Shown one piece after another: positions 1 through 13,802 of a stretch of 64,000 nucleotides of DNA (position 1 is its first letter; every line of letters starts with the position of its first letter). Below the pieces are notes generated by a model. The model ran no database searches and was not told the origin of the DNA. It worked only from the letters and a program-made list of their open reading frames with translations. Origin of the DNA: Bacteroidota bacterium. GTDB taxonomy: Bacteria > Bacteroidota > Bacteroidia > AKYH767-A > 2013-40CM-41-45. The position numbers and the translations under genes are program-made. The stretch spans positions 488,652 through 552,651 of the forward strand of contig JADJSV010000002.1 in the NCBI GenBank assembly GCA_016711505.1. The letters run 5' to 3'.

Positions 1-42
1 GGAGTAGTATTAAATTGTGAATAAACACACTAAATCCACACA

Positions 43-1412
43 ATGAAAAAATTAATTACTCTTATTATTGTTTTTGCATTTTCGAAAACAAATTTAAATG
101 CACAACTTTTGAACGGTTCTTTTGAGAACTGGAGTACTGTGCAGTATAATGATCCTGCCGGATGGCATAATGGAAATGAGGAATCTGTTCCGACTATTGG
201 TTCCGCATGTGTGACTGAAGTTGCAGGTGTAACCGGTTCAGCGATCAGACTTGAAACAATGGTAAATGAAAATGACACGGCTCAGGCTTTCTTTACTAAT
301 GGTGATCCTATGAGTGGTGAAGGCGGAGTACCATGTGCTTCTCAGCCCACTTCAATAACAGGAAATATACGTTACAACATTCCCGGAAACGATACTGCTC
401 TTATTCTTATCATGTTCAAAAAGAATGGTGCCGTAGTCGGACAGAATGTTATACAGATAAAAGGAACCGGTATTCAGAATTCATTCGCACCATTTTCTTA
501 TCCTGTAACTTCTTCGGTTGCTCCTGATTCAGTTATTATCGCAGCAACATCAAGTAATTTATTAGGCAACGGTGGAGTAGAAGTAGGAAGTTTCATTGAG
601 ATCGATGACCTTGCCTTCGCAGGTGCTGCAGTTGCTATTCCTAATGGTGATTTTGAATCATGGTCGCTTCAACAGTTGATTTTGTTTCTGACTGGAATTC
701 AAATGGAGATGTTCAGCGTACAATGGATAGCCAGGATGGTACATATGCTATTAAATTAACTACAGTTGATTATGGAAATGGTGACATCGGTGCAGGTCAG
801 GTATCAAATGGATACTATTCTCAGAACGGTCCTGTCGGTGGATTTCCTTATACTTTAACAAGTGATACACTTTGCGGATATTACAAATACATTACTTCAG
901 GTAGTGATTCAGCGGACATCAGCGTAACTGGCACCGTAAACAATTCTATCATCGGCGGCGGATTTCTTTCTTTTGGACCGGTATCGCAGTATACATACTT
1001 CGAAATTCCAATTTACTTTGGATCAGCACCTGATTCATTGCAGATAAATTTTTCATCGTCTCATTGGCCGTATTCAGGAAATTCTATCGGCGGTACTTTG
1101 TACATAGATAATCTTGCATTGAGGTCACAACTTACTGCCGGTATTTCTAAGAATGAGAATAAAAATCCTTTCTCGGCCTATGTATTTCCAAATCCTTCAA
1201 GTCACCTTATCTCAATAAGAACAGAGCAAAATTTATATGGTACTTCTGTAGTATCGGTTTATGATGTCTCGGGTAGTCTTGTGAAAAGTGATATTATTTA
1301 CAATTCAGGAAATACAATCGAACTTGACATTACAACTTTAAATCCCGGAAATTATTTCTTTAAAGTGATCTGTGGAAGTATTGTACTTCAGAGTTCATTT
1401 ACGAAAAATTAA
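43..1412 (+). CDS. Secreted T9SS-sorted protein, frameshifted
   Basis: Two overlapping reading frames form one gene. The first begins with a signal peptide (MKKLITLIIVFAFS...NAQ) and carries a module starting NGSFENWS. A second copy starts NGDFESWS near 650. The frame then switches by one missing base at about 661-669 and continues through 'VDFVSDWNSNGD' to a T9SS type-A sorting domain (VFPNPSSHLISI ... SVYDVSGSLVKS ... GNYFFKV). The modules resemble carbohydrate-binding-like jelly-roll repeats of Bacteroidota secreted proteins. No catalytic motif is visible and the substrate is unknown. Full length would be about 456 residues, exported by Sec and then across the outer membrane by T9SS. The break is more likely a sequencing indel than decay because the downstream frame is intact. 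Confidence 0.8.
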
Positions 1413-1432
1413 TTTCGGAATATTAATATAAA

Positions 1433-1494
1433 AAAAGGCCCTTAAGAAGTTGGGGTGTAGTCTGCAGACTACACCCCAACTTCTTAATGCCTTT
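1433..1494. terminator. Bidirectional terminator, long perfect palindrome
   Basis: Positions 1442-1487 are a perfect 46-bp palindrome centred on CTGCAG. It is flanked by AAAGGC on the left and GCCTTT on the right, with A-runs and T-runs outside. It lies between the ends of two convergent genes (stops at 1412 and 1514), so it should terminate both. A 23-bp stem without a loop is unusually long for a terminator. Confidence 0.85.
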
Positions 1495-1513
1495 CAATAA
1501 GTGATCTTGATTG

Positions 1514-4500
1514 TTAATTTTTCTCAATCACTACAGTCTGTGTTTTGACAATCGCTCCATCTCTTTCTAAAAGAAGAATGTAAACACCGTTTGTGACATT
1601 TTCAATATTGATAGTATTTCTCATCAGACCTTCGCCTTTCAGATCTTTTTCTTCCAATATTAATTTGCCATACATGTCAATCAACCTGATGTTGAATTGT
1701 TCTCCACTCAGAGCGTCAAATTCAACATTGATATTTGATGCTGCAGGATTCGGATAAACACTGAAGATTCCTGCTTCTGTTTCATCCTCTTCACCCATTG
1801 TTCTGCAACCAAGATTTACGTTGATCGCTTTTGTTGAGAATGCAGAACTGCCGGAAGAATGGTTTGCTCTTACTGAAAGTGTAGCAGAATTTGATGTTGC
1901 AGATGTGAACCTGACTATTACAGTTCTTCCCGTTGTAGATCCCACAAAAGTTGCACCTCCTGTAATCGTCCATGAGTATGAAGTGGCTCCTGTTACAGAA
2001 GAAATACTATATGTAACATTCGTATTGGATTTGCAAACGGCCGAATTGCCGGAAATACTTCCCAGGTAGCCGGTGCCGGTGAAACGACTAAGGAAGAAAC
2101 AGGGCTCGAACCGCATGTGCCATTCGCTCTGACTGTTATTGTACCTGTTGATGTAAAACTGTTCCCGTAATTTACTTTCACACTTGTACCTGTCGAACTA
2201 CCCGAGAAAGTTGCACCTGAAGGAAGCGTCCATGTATATGAAGTTGCATTCGGTACAGCACTGATTGAGTAGGTCTGACCGGTTTTCTTACACAAGTTAA
2301 CAGTAGGCCCGTTGATCGCGCCTGGTGTTCCCGGGATGGATGATGAAATATTCAGTGTAGTAGTTGGTCCGTCACCACAAGCATTACTTGCATAAACAGA
2401 AAGAGTCCCTGAATTAAATCCGGCCGGATAAGTAACATAAACTTTTGTAATTGCACTATCAACAGTCAGTGGATTTCCGGTTAAACCAAATCCATCCGAA
2501 ATTACTGCTCCTGCCGGTGCTTCCCATGTATATGATGTTGCATTCAGGAATTTAAAGATCTGATAAGTTTTTGTTGTTCCCGGACAAACTGAATTTGTTT
2601 GAGCTGAAGTGAATATAGGTGGAATTATTAATACTCCTAATGAATATGTTATTCTGAATCCGCTGCTTCCCATGCAATTTGTTGCTCTTACGGAGATCAA
2701 TCCGGCGATGAATCCTGAAGGATAACTGATGCTAACCGTATTTGTTCCTTGTCCGGATAGTATGATAGCCTGTGTTCCGCCACCGATACTTAATACTGAC
2801 CAGATATAACTTGTTGCATTTCCTACCGGAGCCACAGAATAAGTACTTACCTGTGGTCCGCAGATATTCTGTGTTCCTGTGATCGGTCCCGGTGTTCTAG
2901 GTGCAGAGGTAAATTGTGAAAGAGTTACTGTACTTGCAAAACTTGCTCCACATGAATTAACTGCTTGTACCGTTAACACACCTCCGGTATATGTACTTCC
3001 AAAACTTAAAGTTATCGATGTTGAAGTCGATGAACCTGTCGCACCTGCAGGAACTGTCCAGAGATAAGAGGTAGCTCCGGCAACCAGGGCGATACTGAAG
3101 ACAACGCCAGTTTGATTTTTACATGCACCGGACGGTCCTGTAATAGAAGTTGGCTCACTAGGTACAGAAGATGTATTTGTTATCAATGCAGAAGCATTAC
3201 CTGTACAACCATTGTTATCAGTAATTGCTACCGAATAATTTCCTTCAGGTTGAGATGTTATTGATGAAGTGGTTTGTCCACCCGGTGACCATAAATAAGT
3301 AAAAGGTGCAGCCCCGTTTATTACTGTTGCTGTTGCTGTACCATTGCTTAGATTACAAGTCGTATTAACTGTGCTTATTGAAGAAGAGATAGGAGCAGGC
3401 TCAACAAGGTTGATTGATGCACTTGTCGAACATCCATTAGCATCACTCACTGTATAGTTGTAGTTTCCGGCAGTTACATTGGTGAATGTTCCTGTTCCGG
3501 TGTATGGAGACGTTCCTCCGATCGCTGTTACAGTAACTGATGTTGTTCCTCCATAACATGCTATTGATCCATTTGCAGTTGCTGATAATGCTGATGGAGC
3601 CATGACTATTCCTGTTGCAACTGTTGAACATCCGTTTGCATCTGTTACAGTGAAACTATAAGCACCGGCATTAACTGTGAACGTACCGGTTCCTGTATAA
3701 GGTCCCGTTCCGCCTGTTGCGGTAACCGTAACTTCAGATGTACCGCCGTTACATGAAATTGGTGTAGCAGTTGCAGATGCAACAAGCATCATCGGTTCTG
3801 TAATTGTAATTGATGTATTTCCTGAACATCCATTTGCATCTGTTACTGTTGTATTGAATGAACCTGCCATAACAGTAAATGTTCCTGTACCTGAATAAGG
3901 TGGTGTTCCACCGGTTGCAGAAATAGTTATCTGTGTGTAGTCACCATAACATAATACTGGTGTCGCACTTGCTGTAGGTTCTACTTCTGTTGGCTCAGTC
4001 AATGTTATTGTTGTAGTCGCTGTACAGCCATTCGCATCAGTAATATTGTACGTATACGTTCCGGCACCTTCATTAAATGTTCCTGTTCCTGTATAAGGAG
4101 CAGTTCCACCTGTAGCCGTAACAGTAATATCTGCATGATCTTTATTACACAAAATTATTCCTGCAGTAGAATTTGCAGTCAGTTCATTTCCTACCGTCAA
4201 TACTCCCGGTTCATATACGAGAATATAATTGGCAGGAGTATCAGCTTGTACCAGATCACTCGGAACGATCTGATAAGTTCCACCTGCAAGATTGCCACTG
4301 CCAACATTCACATTCATGTTGTCAAGAATTGTGAAGGTCGGACCGCTTGCAATCACGTTACTGTCTGCATCTTCGTATTGGTAGATGGAGTTGGTGAACG
4401 TGTAAGCCGGTTGAATACCGTTACAACCTGCTGTATTATCGTTTGCTTTTACTGTGAGTGTTTCCGGAAGAATCGTTAAGTTACCAAGACCATAAGAGAT

Positions 4501-7500
4501 ATCGAAATTCTCAGACATCAATACACCCGGCGCAATGAGCCATGTTCCCACTGTATACCCGGAGATCATGTTCATCGAAGTAAATCCAGCGATAGTTACT
4601 GAATCATTCGGATCATCATATACATCGAGTGAATCCACGATAAGTACGGCATTCTCATTCGACTCTTCGTTGAATGTGTTGCTATTCACAGCTTGTTTGC
4701 CATTAACGGCTTGCTTCCCATTCACAGCTTGCTTTCCATTCACGGCAGCTTTTCCATTGACAGCTTGTTTTCCATTCACGGCAGCTTTGCCATTGACTGC
4801 TTGCTTGCCATTGTAAAGAACAGCATTGGAAGAATCTACATGATAGTCGAAGATAGAAGCCGGGTTGACCGGAATATAATACGTCGTGTCGTAGACAATG
4901 CTGTTAACCGCTTGTTTGCCATTGACTGCTTGCTTGCCATTGACGGCTGCTTTTCCACTGACCATGAAACTCATGTTCAGGAAATCAGCAGGAGTAAGTG
5001 TTACACCATTTACCGCCTGCTTTCCGTCGATTAGTACCACTGAACTGGACATTGTTGATTGATGCTCTGTTGACAATGAATCAAGGAAAACCAGTTGATC
5101 GGAAGGATCAATGTTGGCTGTGTTATAATCATAATCAAATTGAATTTCCTTACCGTTGATCGCTTCACCATAAACCAATGTCATGTCGTTCGGCGTCACT
5201 GTGATCGGCATTCTTTCGATCGTGAGTACTCCGTCGATGAATTGATAGTTGAACAATTCTGACAAGGTCAATGAGAGAGGATTACTCAGATCAGTAACAG
5301 CAGAGTGACCTCTTCTGAAATACTGACCAATGTCAGATAGATTAGTAGCGTTTGATGAGAAAGTAATATCAGTCAGACCAAGCGTAGCAAGAGTCTGTCC
5401 TGTACTTGCTAAAGGCACATCATTGATCGTAACATCAAAAGAATAAGCAGGAATAACCTCGCCATATTTCTTGTTAACGCTGTTGATCGTAACTTTTACA
5501 TTCTGCGGAATAGTGCTAAGTAGGTAGATTGAATCACTCGCTCCACCATCCAGACCACTTGGAGCGATCGGCGGATTGTAAACCACCAGTGGAGGATTAC
5601 CTAAAAATTCAGGCAAGTCGACTGTGATCTGATTTCCAATTACAGTAGCAGGAAGAGTATCGTACTGGAAGATGACCGAAGCATCAGGAGCAATGTATTC
5701 ACCATTGATGACAAGCGTGATCGGTTGTAATCCCGGTGTGAATGCAGAATCTGCTAAATGATAATCATCGATGATCGGGAACGGATTAGCAAATGTCTGC
5801 AAGGCAGCATCGGCCTGAATAAATCCTGCTCCTGTTGCTGCATCATATCCTGCACCATCCATGTTGATGGCAGTCGATTTCAAGAGTGCTTTCATTTGTG
5901 CACCGTTGAATGTTTCGCCTGCATAATATTTTTCTTTGGCTTCAATCAAAAGAGCAGCCACACCCGCAGCATGCGGAGCAGCAGCAGAAGTACCGAAGAA
6001 GTTAGGGAAAAGATCGTTGTCGATATTCTCACCACCGAAATTCACAGTTGTATTCCCACCGTTCGGAGCACAGAAGTCAGGCTTCTGTCTGTCGATACCA
6101 TCGATAAGCACTCCACCTCTTGAAGAGAAGGAAGCTACTGTCGGAGGATTCACACCGTAGACAGGAGTGTTTTTGTACAACACTGCACCGATCGACATAG
6201 CGCTTTCAGCATTTGCCTGTCCGATGACAGTACCGGTTCCCTGATTGTATTCATTGATCACACCTTCGCCACGGAAGATGACATATTTGAAACGAACATT
6301 ACCAACACCACTCTTGCGGGTGATAATGATGTTTGCCTGCGAAGTAGCCTTCACAACAAATGGAAGGATCTCAAGTGGGTCACCATCGATGTTGTTACGA
6401 TTGAAACCAAACAGACGTGCACCGAACTGATCGACAAGGAAGATGTCAAGGTCATTCTGAGCACCAACGATCTCACCGATAGAATAGAAATCATCATTCC
6501 ATTGCAGAGCGATCGTATAAGTTCCTTTTGGAAGTGTTATGCTTTGATAGAAATCACCGCCACCGAAATCGTGTGCAGCACCGGCATAACCGGCAGGAGC
6601 AACCATAGGAGTGAAGACGCCTTCATAAGATTTAATTCCGAAGTTACCTGCCGAAGTAAAGTAGTTCACACCGGAAGCAGAAACATCTTCCACAGCTTGT
6701 GCAATGACACCATCGCGGAAGAATGGTTCAGTGATATAAGTGATGTCATCGACAATTACTTTACATCCTGAATCACGAAGTGATTTGATACCATCAGCAA
6801 AATTGCCGGCACTGATGAATCCTGAACGGAACATCAGTTCAGCATTCGGAGCCACATCGTGAACAATCTGCAGCATGGCACGACCTTCATCAGTTCCTGT
6901 TCCATAAGGATATTCTTCAGAAACAATTACGTCTGTGTTGAAATTCGGGTTAGCAGCTCCGGGAAGGTCGCCATTCTGAACATCACGTTCAGCAGGAGTA
7001 GGACTTCCGAATTTTGTATTGTAACTATCAGAAAGCACACCCACTTTTACACCATCACCGGAAACTTTCCAGGCTTGTTTGGCTTTGTGTGACATCTGAG
7101 CTGAATCACCTTGCGATGTAGTTAATCCTGTTGTAGCAAAGGCACTGCTAATAGGTGAATAGTAAGGTCGAACATAATTGATAAGTATCGGTAATGAATC
7201 CAGTTTCGGCAAATTCGCTATCGGGAACATGCCGGTAATGATCAGAGTTGTATCACCATTGTCAATAATGCTGTTCATGCCATAAGCAGGAGTTTGCAAT
7301 AAAGCAAGAAGTGTATTGTACTGACCGATGTTTGAAATTACCTCGATCAAAACTTCACCTTGATTATCGTCAATGAGGAAGATATTGTTTGTTGCAGTAG
7401 TGTCTACTAATGAATCCGGATAAGAATAGAGCTGAGTCAACTCTGCACCGATCAGATTGTCGATCGTGTCATTCGTAGGTGGCTCGTAATATGGAATGAT

Positions 7501-10500
7501 ACAATTAGTAACAAATACTTTCAATTCAAAGGAAGCAGTACAGCCCACAGCATCAGTTACATTATAAAAATAAGAACCTGTAACGAGATTCGTTGTGTCA
7601 TCACCTGAATAAGTATATGGTGCAGTACCATTGAGAGGTACAAGGTTTACGCTTCCACTTGTTAATCCGCTTTCTGCACAAACAAATAAGGTATCGCCTG
7701 CGGAAGTGGTCAATTCTAAATTACATGCGAAACCTTCATCTACCAATCCATCGCAATCGTCATCGACACCGTTTAATACTTCAATTGCATCCGGATTAAT
7801 ATCTATATGGTTGTCATCACAATCTAAATCATTTGATCCATTACCACATGCTACTGCAGGTCCTGCTCCATATCCATCACCATCCAAAGCGTCATACATG
7901 AATTGATAGTCATTGCAATCATTGTTGTCAGTAACAAATCCGCTTGGCGGTGTATTTGAACAGCTTTGAGTTGAATTATAAAAATTACCAAATCCATCAC
8001 CATCAACATCTGCATAGTACGTATATGTTACATTTTGTGTTGTGTCATTATCATTACAATCAGTATTCGTAGTAACACTTCCGCAAGCAATCAAAATGCC
8101 TGAGCCAATTCCATCATTGTCAAGATCTGCATAGGTTAATAATGAATCATTGCAATCTGTAGAGTCTGAATTATAACCCCCGGGAACGAATGAACATGAG
8201 TATTTAACATTGTTGGGATTTCCGAAACCGTCACCATCAGCATCTCTGTAATAAGCAACTCCCGGAATTACAGTAACGTCTTGCGTGCAAGTTGTAGAGT
8301 TATTAAATGCATCTGTTGCTGTCCAGGTAACTGTTGTTACACCAATTGGCAAACAAGTTGGAGCGTCATTAGTAAGAGTAACGTTTGAACATAAACTTGA
8401 AACAGTAGGGAAGGTAGGGCCAACTACAATTACACCGATAGCCATTGATGCTTCGTTTTCAAAATTTCTGTTTGGCTGGCAGAAATAATCAAGTGTTCCT
8501 TGCTGACTTAAATAATATATTCCCGGAATAGTAGGAGCTGTAAATGTGATTGAAGAATAAGAAGCAGAATAACCACTATAAATATTTGCCTCGCACTGGA
8601 TAGTCTGACTTGTTCCTCCGATTCCAATGTATGATTGAACAACACAGCCGGGACAATATCCGGTTTGAGAATCAAAGAACACAGAAACATCATATCCAAG
8701 TGTTACTGTTGAACCACCGGTAACAACGGCGGAATTTCCGCCACCATTAATTGAAACGTTGTTGTATGAAATTCCTCTGTCTGCGTAATCAACAGGTACA
8801 CCTGTGATTACAGTTGCAGGGTAGAATTCTACGTTACAAGCTCCTGAAGCATCATTCTGACAAACAGTGAATGGTACAGGGCAAGTTGTAAATACAGGTG
8901 CTGAATTTTGAACAGTAACTACTGCTTCCGCGCATGCGCCCGGTGCAACACATCCTTCTTCTGCTCTTACATAATAATAAGTGGTTGCTGTTGGAGCAAC
9001 AGTTATAGAACTTCCAACACTTAAATATGTACCGCCGCAACTACCTTCATACCACTGCCAGTCTGCAAAATCATTTAGGTCTCCTGAGTCAATACTTAAT
9101 GTGATACTGTCGCCGGGACAATTGCTTGTCTGATTTATTACTACAGGGACATCAGCAGGTATACAACTAGAAATACCAATCTGGATAGCACCTAAACTTG
9201 TTCCTGTATAGTGCAATGTTGCTGTTGTTGCAGAACTCGCTAAGACATCAACAATTTCCCAAGCCTGACCGGTCCACATTCTTGCAATCAGATTCGAAGG
9301 GTTAGCTGCTTGATCGATTTCAGTAGCGCCCCATTGTACATCAAGGTAATATTGATTGGTGGCTGCACCGGAAGAAGAAATTGTCCATGTACGGTTAACA
9401 GATTTATTTGGATCAATTCCCGAAGATCCAATCAATGAATGATCAGCACCATCAGTTCTTACTATTATTCCACCCGGACTAGTGATAAAGGCGGAAAGCG
9501 TAACCGGTAAATATGAAGTTGTATCACCAATTGGATAAGTTAAACCAAGTGATGATTGATAATAAATTTCAAGATTACCATCAACATAAGTAGTAGCAGT
9601 TCCGTTATAAATAGAAGCGCCATTCGCAATTACAATTTTTCCCGATCCTTGGGCACGGACAATTCCATAATTAAATGAAAGTTGATCGGTAATTGTTTGT
9701 GTTCCTGTAATCGTAACCAAGGAAGGGCTAAAACTGAAAGGTATAAATGTTGAGATTATTCCATTCCCGTTAATTGTAACAGAGCCGGTTCCCGTGATAA
9801 ACTGAGAAGTGTTTAATGATCCATTATTGATCAAAGTACTTCCGCTATAGAAAAAACTTGCACTACCATTTACTTCTGCACCTGAATTCACATCAAGTGT
9901 AGCAGCATTACTCCATGAGATACTACCTTCAATAGTCAGATCCGGACCTGTTCCATTGTTGATCACAAGTGTTCCGCTGTTTACAGTAAGTGTTCCTCCT
10001 GACTCTACAGTTGTCTGATCAATTGTAGTGCTACCATTTATATTCACGTTGTTTCCATTCCGGATCGTAATAACATTAGATGAAGCAGATGGTGCTGATA
10101 CAGCAGGAATCCAGCTACATCCGTTATATTCTTCCCACGTTAAAGGATTACCCCAGTCGCCGGAAGTTACAGATCTGTAATCACCTGTTGGATCACATGG
10201 TTCGCCTATCTGAAATTCACCTAAAGCAATTTGACCACCATTCGACTGAATTGAATTTGATGACCGCGATAAAATTGATTGTGTAAACCATGACCCATTA
10301 CTGTAAAGGCTGACATTGTAGTTGTTATAATTTACACCTGCATCTTCATCTGCTGCATTCCAGTTGAGAGTGGATTGATAAGATGTAAAAGAAGTTCCAT
10401 TGTTTGTCACTGACCAGGTTCTGTTTACAGTCTTTGCAGGATTCATTCCTGCAGTGCTTATATTCACATCATCACCTGCAACAGTTCTGGCAATAATAGA

Positions 10501-12429
10501 ACCCGGACCGGAGATCGCAGGAAAACTTAATTGCATTTTAGCTTTTGAAGTTGCATCACCAATTTCAAAAGTTGCTACTCTGCTTATTAGACCAGAACCT
10601 ATTATATATTCAATAATTCCATTCACCCAGCAATTTGCTGTTGAAGTCTGAGTGATGCCATCGCTAAGTATAACTCTTCCGGCGCAAGTTAGAATACCAT
10701 TCGTCCAGCTAACAGAAGTTTTGAGAAGTGGACTGTCAGTAAGAGTGAATCCGCTTGCATTGTTAAATGTAACGTTTGAAAAACTTCCGTTTCCTGCAAT
10801 GGTTTGCAATGCAGTTCCACTAAAACTGATTGCACTCATTGAAACTTCGCCGTTATTCGTAAATGTACTTCCGGTAAAATTCATATTGCCGGTTCCATTT
10901 AGTCTACCTTGAGATGTTACATTATAAATTCCGGAATGAACTCCAACTGACGAATTCAAAGTGAAAATCCCTGCATTCACGTTAAACGTTCCGTAATTGT
11001 TAAGTCTGTTTGGACTTGTCAGTGAAGTCGTATCAACATCATTTTTGTTTACAATTCCACCCACCATATTATTGAAAGCAGGTGCAACGACACCACCTAC
11101 AACAGCAAAGTCAGCTCCTGAATTAATATTGAAAGTTCCGTAATTGTTGAATTGAACACTTGCTCCGAAAGCAAGACTTCCTGTAACACTACTTGTTAAA
11201 TTACATGTTCCGTAGTTATTAATTGTTCTTCCGTCATTGATGATTTTTGTTCCAACACCGCCTAATACAAATGTTCCACCCGGTTTAATAGTTGTAGTTC
11301 CGGTTCCCCGCATATTTCCATTCGTCCATGTTAACGTTGCGCCGGTATTGATTTCAATTTCGCCATCACCTTCAATAAAACTTCCTGAGAATGTCATTGT
11401 GCCCATTACAAACAGATCTGTAGATGGATGATTCATCACTTGAAGTGTACCACTTGAAACAATCAATGATCCGCCTGCATCCACCTGTGTCTGATCAATG
11501 GTTACAACTGAATTCACGGTTACAGTATGACCGTTTCTGATACTTATACTAGAATCAGTAGATGTTGGTGCAGTGACTGCCGGTACCCAACAAGAGCCGT
11601 ATTGAGTTTCCCATATTGCCGGGTCGCTCCAGTTTCCTGAAGTAATTGTCCGATAAATATTTGTTGGCTGAAATACAATAGAATTTACCCAATTGGATGT
11701 GGTGCCATTTAAAGCAAAACCTCCCAGAACACCATTACGTGAATTGCCACTATAATCAGTTAATACAGTGGTTGAAGGATTTGATCCGTTTGGAATTCCA
11801 TGATTAAAATGATAAAGAGCTGCAAGGCCTGTTTGTGCATTCAGTTCACAATCCTTGTTATTCATTATTTCAGATTGTGTCCTTGCAATGTTCCAAATTC
11901 TGACTTCATCAATCGTTTCAATCGAGTAACCTTGAAGACTTCCGTTGATTATACCAGCTCCAATTGCTGAACCGGAAATTGTGGAAGATGGATTTCTTGT
12001 ACTTGTGCCGCTTCCATCAGGAATACCATCAACATAAAATGTTACTGATGTGCCCGATTTAACAACAGCAATGTGATGCCATGTGTTATTACTTATAATG
12101 GTATTACCATCAAGTTGATCGACACCGCCGCTGCCTCCGACAGAAAGGCGGAGTGTTCCAAGATTTAAACCCAGATAAGCATGTCCATTTAAAACAGTAC
12201 TTTCCCAGATAAATAACTTGGCATTCGGGTCACTTGTTTTTATCCAACCTTCGATTGTAAATGTACCCGTATAAGGAACAGAAGGTGTGATGTCAACATA
12301 GTCGTCGTTGCCATCAAAGTTCAGAGCATTCGCTGTCTGGGCGAATAATTTATCCGTTGTGCCGAATAAATTAATAGAAATTAAGGCCATAACTAAGATG
12401 GCCCGCTTGAGTGGTGTGGGTGTTTTCAT
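1514..12429 (-). CDS. Giant secreted subtilase-like protease/adhesin with T9SS domain
   Basis: About 3,640 residues. Order from the N-terminus: signal peptide (1-32); LamG/concanavalin-like domain (~33-240, FDGNDDYVDI, WHHIAVV); two beta-helix-type modules starting near 260 and 753 (SGNWSDPAIWE / SGDWGNPLTWE); Ig-like domain (~1110-1170); HYR-like domain (~1340-1385); MopE/thrombospondin-3-like Asp-rich Ca-binding repeats (~1388-1570, DADGDGFGN); SprB-like domain; subtilisin-fold peptidase (~1790-2210) with Asp near 1798 (VGVLSDSYN) and Ser near 2148 (GTSAAAPHAAGVAAL); MBG-type domains (~2310-2750) interrupted by NGKQAV hexapeptides; SprB repeats (~2753-3087, TVTATGGTxPYTGTG); PKD/Ig-like repeats; T9SS sorting domain. 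No HGTxVAG histidine motif is seen; GTDEGRAM stands in its place. One base is missing near 2068 (CCC read as CC), splitting off the last ~185 residues. Likely a surface-anchored or released protease/adhesin. The substrate is unknown. Confidence 0.85.
4687..4813 (-). repeat. 18-bp coding tandem repeat (NGKQAV/NGKAAV), 7 copies
   Basis: Seven consecutive 18-bp units inside the giant protease gene encode alternating NGKQAV and NGKAAV hexapeptides. Three further units lie at about 4907-4957 and single units at about 5013-5030 (DGKQAV). They interrupt the MBG-type region. The nucleotide units differ at third positions, so this is not an exact recent expansion. Confidence 0.9.
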
Positions 12430-12717
12430 GTGTAAATTGTTGTGCTTGTGAAAATTAACAATTTTCTCAAATCTGGCAAAACTGGTTTGAAAAAAGTTGA
12501 TAAATTTTCGTCACTTGAAATGATGCATTTTTATTGGGTTTTTAGTGTAAAAACACAACTTTTCAAGATCTATAATATGAGTTAATTAAAAGTGTTGAAA
12601 ATTTATTCTGCGAAATGGCGTCAGACGGAGTGTCAATATGACAAATTACATGGGTAAATGATGTAGGTCATTGGATTTAAATAGTGATTATATGGATAGA
12701 ATTAAGCCGCCACACAC

Positions 12718-13760
12718 CTACATTTCTGATTCAAAGTAGATCTTGTAAAATTTCCGGCCATCCTTCTCAACACCCCTTTCAATCATGTCTTTATTGCCAT
12801 GAATATAGATGTGAAAATTCTTGTCGAGCTTCAAAACACTTTTGAAAACTTTCGATTGCTTTTTAACCGCCGGTTTAGAAATTTCAAACTGATCTTCGAT
12901 CTCCAGATCATTGTCCTCTCTGTAACTGGTGTCATAACTTCTGAATGATTTGATGATCTCCGGCTCCTGAAAAACTTTTTTCTCGAAATCTTTTTATCGA
13001 AGGAATCATTTTCTTTAAAATATTCGACGGAGCGGTTTAACAGATCGATCTGATCCGACTTGCTCACTTCGAAATCTTCTGAAAGTTGTTTGACGACAAA
13101 GTTTTTTGCAATGCCTAAAAATTCTTTCGTCATATGGAAATCATTGTTCACAGGTTTTACTTTCAGAAAATCATCTTTCCAGTATTGTGCTTCAAGTGAT
13201 TTATTCAGATTGTCGACGATTGCAATTTTAAATCCTGTTGTCTCGTCTGTATTAAAGATCAGACAACCTTTATCAAGTTTATTTGTATTGATGCCTTCTT
13301 CACTTGAAACATTGAAGATCTTGTTTTTCTGCTTGACCTTCAAAAATCTGTCTTTTGATTCTGATTTAAAAAGTCCAATGGCATCAAATGATTCATCATC
13401 CAGAACGAGATCAGTAAAATAAGCTACATAAAATTCACCACTCTTTATTTTCGGATGCTCCGAACATTCATACAAATGCTTGGCAATATTTTTTCCTTGT
13501 CCGAAAAAATTACGCTTCTCTTTAAAGATCTTCGTGCAAAAACTGAAAAGTTCGTTCAGCTCAAGATCCGATTCATGATAAAATTCAAACAGTTCTTCGC
13601 CTTTAATTGATGACAAAAAATATTTCAACAAAGCCTCAATCGTAGCATCATCCGGTTGTTCCATAACAGATTCGGAAAACTCAATTCCTTCTTCGAGGGA
13701 TTTATTTCCGACGTAGTGTACGGCGAGTTGGCGGATTTGGGTGTTGAGAGAATGAATCAT
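12718..13760 (-). CDS. Nucleoid-associated protein, NdpA/YejK family (frameshifted)
   Basis: The N-terminal 245 residues match the NdpA (PF04245) pattern: a start of the form MIHSLNTQIRQLAVHYVGNK, followed by 'SGEFYVAYFTDLVLDD' and 'GINTNKLDKGCLIFN'. The frame is lost at a T5 run (12991-12995, A-run on the coding strand). Restoring one base gives a clean C-terminus with 'KNFHIYIHGNKDMIERGVEK' and 'KFYKIYFESEM' before a stop at 12718, for a total of about 347 residues, normal for the family. NdpA proteins bind DNA in the nucleoid. It appears to stand alone, separated by 42 bp from the next gene. The break is most likely a homopolymer sequencing error. Confidence 0.85.
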
Positions 13761-13802
13761 ATAAAGTCATATTGATGGAGGCAAATATAGACTTTATTAA
13801 AC

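Noticed and set aside
4687..4957. Regular 18-bp repeats considered as CRISPR
   Set aside because: Units are contiguous without spacers, are in frame and encode a hexapeptide inside a long gene.
4135..5034. Plus-strand ORFs across the NGKQAV region
   Set aside because: They are antisense shadows of the repeated codons in the giant protease gene.
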